Origin: Galliscardovia ingluviei
Lineage (GTDB): Bacteria; Actinomycetota; Actinomycetes; Actinomycetales; Bifidobacteriaceae
Length of the DNA: 64,000 nt
Reading direction: 5' to 3'
NCBI RefSeq assembly: GCF_014635685.1
Contig: NZ_BMDH01000001.1
Span: 558,001 to 622,000 of the forward strand
Positions 61,394-64,000 of this stretch are shown one piece after another. The notes beneath the pieces were generated by a model. That model was not told where the DNA came from. It searched no databases and saw only the letters and a program-made list of their open reading frames with translations. Position numbers and translations under genes: made by a program. How positions within the stretch are numbered: position 1 is the stretch's first letter; the number at the start of each line of letters is the position of its first letter.

Positions 61394-63769
61394 ATGACAG
61401 CAGTAGATGCCACTAAGGTCACCGCCGAGGATCCTACAGCTCAAGCTTGGGATGGCTTCGTTGCAGGAGATTGGCAGAACGGAGTCGACGTACGCGACTT
61501 CATCCAGAAGAACTACACCCCATACGAGGGAGATGAGTCCTTCCTTGCTAATGCTACCGAAAAGACAAAGCACTTGTGGAAGTACCTCGACGACAACTAT
61601 TTGGCAGTCGAGCGTAAGCAGCGTGTGTATGATGTTGACACTCATACCCCTGCTGATATTGATGCATTCCCAGCAGGATACATCGATAACGCTGATGTAG
61701 ATAACGTAATCGTTGGTCTTCAGACCGATGTTCCTTGCAAGCGCGCTATGATGCCAAACGGTGGTTGGCGTATGGTCGAGCAGGCAATTATTGAGGCCGG
61801 CAAGGAGCCAGATCCAGAAGTCAAGAAGATCTTCACCAAGTATCGTAAGACCCACAATGATGGCGTATTCGGCGTATACACCAAGCGCATTAAGGTAGCT
61901 CGCCACAACAAGATTCTTACCGGTCTTCCAGATGCTTATGGTCGTGGTCGTATTATCGGTGATTACCGTCGTGTTGCTCTCTATGGTGTAAACACGTTGA
62001 TTGCTTTCAAGCAGCGCGATAAGGATTCCATTCCATACCGCAACGATTTCACCGAGACTGAAATCGAGCATTGGATTCGTTTCCGCGAAGAGCATGATGA
62101 GCAGATCAAGGCTTTGAAGAAGCTCATTACTTTGGGTAAGGAATATGGTCTTGATTTGACTCGCCCAGCTCGTAATGCAAAGGAAGCTGTACAGTGGACT
62201 TACATGGGCTATTTGGCATCTGTAAAGAGCCAGGATGGCGCTGCAATGTCCATCGGTCGTCTTTCTGCATTCTTCGATTGCTACTTCGAGCGTGATTTGA
62301 AGGCTGGTCTTATCACTGAGACTGATGCTCAGGAGATTATCGATAACATTGTTATGAAGTTGCGTATTGTGCGCTTCCTTCGTACCAAGGATTATGACAA
62401 CATCTTCTCCGGCGATCCATACTGGGCAACTTGGTCAGACGCAGGCTTCGGCGATGATGGTCGTACTTTGGTAACCAAGACCTCATTCCGTTTGCTCAAC
62501 ACGCTAACTCTTGAGCACCTCGGACCTGGTCCTGAACCAAACATCACCATTTTCTGGGATCCAAAGCTTCCAGAAGGCTACAAGCGCTTCTGCGCAAAGA
62601 TTTCCATCGATACCTCTGCTATTCAGTACGAGTCCGATAAGGAAATCCGCGGTCACTGGGGCGATGATGCTGCAATCGCATGCTGCGTTTCCCCAATGCG
62701 CGTCGGCAAGCAGATGCAGTTCTTCGCAGCTCGCGTGAACTCCGCAAAGGCATTGCTCTACGCAATCAACGGTGGTCGCGATGAAATGACCGGTATGCAG
62801 GTTATTGACAAGGGTGTTATCGATCCAATTACCCCAGAAGCAGATGGTACTTTGGACTACACCAAGGTCAAGGACAACTACGAGAAGGCTCTCGAGTGGT
62901 TGTCAGAAACCTACGTACAGGCTCTGAACATCATTCACTACATGCACGATAAGTATGCATACGAATCCATCGAGATGGCTTTGCATGACAAGGAAGTATA
63001 CCGTACCCTCGGTTGCGGTATGTCTGGTTTGTCTATTGCTGCTGATTCCTTGGCTGCAATTAAGTATGCAAAGGTATATCCAATTACCAATGCAGAGGCA
63101 AAGAACCTCGAAGGTCATGAGTATGAGTATGTTGAAGGCGCTGACGATGATCTGGTAGTCGGCTACCGTACTGAGGGTGAATTCCCAATCTACGGTAACG
63201 ATGATGATCGTGCTGATGACATTGCAAAGTGGGTAGTATCCACTGTAATGGGTCAGGTTCGTCGTCTTCCTGTATACCGCGGTGCAGTTCCAACCCAGTC
63301 CATTCTGACCATTACCTCCAATGTTGAGTATGGTAAGAACACTGGTTCCTTCCCTTCAGGTCACAAGAAGGGCACTCCATATGCTCCAGGTGCAAACCCA
63401 GAGAATGGTATGGATTCCCACGGTATGCTCCCATCCATGTTCTCAGTCGGCAAGATTGATTACAACGATGCACTCGACGGCATTTCCTTGACCAACACCA
63501 TTACTCCTGATGGTCTTGGTCGTGATGAACAAGAGCGTATCGGCAACTTGGTTGGTATTTTGGATGCTGGTAACGGTCATGGCTTGTACCACGCAAACAT
63601 TAATGTGTTGCGCAAGGAACAGCTTGAAGATGCTGTAGAGCACCCAGAAAAGTACCCACACTTGACCGTACGTGTTTCTGGCTATGCTGTAAACTTCGTG
63701 AAGCTTACCAAGGAGCAGCAGCTCGATGTAATTTCACGTACATTCCACCAGGGTTCTGTCACTGATTAA
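61394..63769 (+). CDS. pflB: Pyruvate formate-lyase
   Basis: A 791-residue glycyl-radical enzyme that splits pyruvate plus CoA into acetyl-CoA and formate under anaerobic conditions. The two active-site cysteines are in IACCVSPM, and the radical Gly is Gly763 in RVSGYAV. The start at 61394 has aaggag 7 nt upstream and gives [13 protein letters not shown]. Its codon choice looks strongly biased (many GGT, AAG, CGT), fitting a highly expressed gene. Followed by a terminator and pflA. The enzyme is destroyed by oxygen, which contrasts with the oxidase genes elsewhere in the window. Confidence 0.96.
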   Translation: MTAVDATKVTAEDPTAQAWDGFVAGDWQNGVDVRDFIQKNYTPYEGDESFLANATEKTKHLWKYLDDNYLAVERKQRVYDVDTHTPADIDAFPAGYIDNADVDNVIVGLQTDVPCKRAMMPNGGWRMVEQAIIEAGKEPDPEVKKIFTKYRKTHNDGVFGVYTKRIKVARHNKILTGLPDAYGRGRIIGDYRRVALYGVNTLIAFKQRDKDSIPYRNDFTETEIEHWIRFREEHDEQIKALKKLITLGKEYGLDLTRPARNAKEAVQWTYMGYLASVKSQDGAAMSIGRLSAFFDCYFERDLKAGLITETDAQEIIDNIVMKLRIVRFLRTKDYDNIFSGDPYWATWSDAGFGDDGRTLVTKTSFRLLNTLTLEHLGPGPEPNITIFWDPKLPEGYKRFCAKISIDTSAIQYESDKEIRGHWGDDAAIACCVSPMRVGKQMQFFAARVNSAKALLYAINGGRDEMTGMQVIDKGVIDPITPEADGTLDYTKVKDNYEKALEWLSETYVQALNIIHYMHDKYAYESIEMALHDKEVYRTLGCGMSGLSIAADSLAAIKYAKVYPITNAEAKNLEGHEYEYVEGADDDLVVGYRTEGEFPIYGNDDDRADDIAKWVVSTVMGQVRRLPVYRGAVPTQSILTITSNVEYGKNTGSFPSGHKKGTPYAPGANPENGMDSHGMLPSMFSVGKIDYNDALDGISLTNTITPDGLGRDEQERIGNLVGILDAGNGHGLYHANINVLRKEQLEDAVEHPEKYPHLTVRVSGYAVNFVKLTKEQQLDVISRTFHQGSVTD

Positions 63770-63811
63770 TCTCATTGGCTAATACTGATGGTATGCCGCA
63801 TAAGCGGTTAG

Positions 63812-63845
63812 CAGGGGCGGGAGTTTTTCCTCCCGTCCCTGTTTT
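63812..63845 (+). terminator. Terminator after pflB
   Basis: CAGGGGCGGGAG (63812-63823) pairs with CTCCCGTCCCTG (63830-63841) with one G-T pair, followed by four T. It lies between pflB and pflA and would reduce read-through into pflA. Confidence 0.88.
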
Positions 63846-63862
63846 GTAGAAAGAGGACACTG

Positions 63863-64000
63863 ATGTCTCAAGTTCAACAATTCCGTACAACGCGACCTCA
63901 TATGCTCAAAACGAATAAAGAGTATGCGCGTCAAACGCTTATGGGGGGATTATCTGGATTTGAATCTCCGATTGGATTAGACCGTAGAGATCGTCTCGCA
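63863..64000 (+). CDS. pflA: Pyruvate formate-lyase activating enzyme, N-terminal part (cut by window edge)
   Basis: The first 46 codons of a gene following pflB. The sequence has GGLSGFESPIGLDRRDRL, typical of the N-terminal extension of bifidobacterial PFL activases (radical SAM enzymes that install the glycyl radical). The CxxxCxxC cluster lies beyond the window. An aagagg is upstream of the ATG. Confidence 0.85.
   Translation, partial: MSQVQQFRTTRPHMLKTNKEYARQTLMGGLSGFESPIGLDRRDRLA

Noticed and set aside
61316-62095. Open frame of 259 codons on the minus strand inside pflB
   Set aside because: It is antisense to the strongly conserved pflB and reflects its biased codon use; no ribosome binding site or family match.

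Overview
This 64-kb window is an ordinary bacterial chromosome segment, dense in genes, with no rRNA, tRNA, CRISPR array or insertion sequence that I could recognise. It looks like a member of the Bifidobacteriaceae. The markers are a 791-residue pyruvate formate-lyase followed by its activase, a four-gene sugar ABC system resembling bifidobacterial FruEKFG, a GluABCD-type amino-acid transporter, MtrA-MtrB-LpqB, SepH, DUF4193, and a ParC/GyrA paralogue. The base composition is AT-leaning by eye (not calculated), and a respiratory gene set is present that typical bifidobacteria lack. Both point to the scardovial side of the family (for example an Alloscardovia-like organism) rather than a high-GC Bifidobacterium. 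The genus is an inference.

Layout. 1-5.3 kb: end of comEC, holA, then the tRNA t6A cluster tsaE-tsaB-rimI-tsaD. 5.3-8.1 kb: a divergent XRE regulator/small-protein pair around a perfect palindrome, then ribokinase and a LacI-family regulator. 8.1-13.4 kb: a topoisomerase IV-type A subunit, a zinc alcohol dehydrogenase and an alkaline-phosphatase-superfamily enzyme. 13.5-22.9 kb: a respiratory island with type II NADH dehydrogenase, a MenA-like prenyltransferase, a long-chain polyprenyl diphosphate synthase and cydABDC (cytochrome bd oxidase plus its assembly ABC exporter). 23.2-32.8 kb: sepH, DUF4193, dut, relA, DUF349, hisS, aspS. 32.9-36.4 kb: gluABCD-type transporter. 36.5-43.1 kb: a MenG/UbiE-type methyltransferase, a purine permease, a Ski2-like helicase, rarA. 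43.1-47.4 kb: mtrA-mtrB-lpqB. 47.5-52.4 kb: fruEKFG. 52.4-55 kb: yhbY, the wreck of a two-gene ABC exporter, a CapA-like protein. 55-59.1 kb: threonine aldolase, cyclophilin, metQ-metN-metI. 59.3-64 kb: nadE, a small SPOR-like protein, pflB and the start of pflA.

How it fits together. The island plus the distant menG encode everything from NADH to oxygen, except the steps that make the naphthoquinone ring and heme. The simplest reading is a respiratory chain that depends on scavenged precursors, such as 1,4-dihydroxy-2-naphthoate and heme, in a fermentative organism that also keeps pflB and an alcohol dehydrogenase. The alcohol dehydrogenase and pflB genes both carry a near-perfect CRP/FNR-family palindrome upstream, suggesting one redox- or carbon-responsive regulator links them. 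Other notable features are three putative leaderless genes with a -10 box at the same distance from the ATG, and hairpins placed between the binding-protein gene and the rest of two ABC operons.
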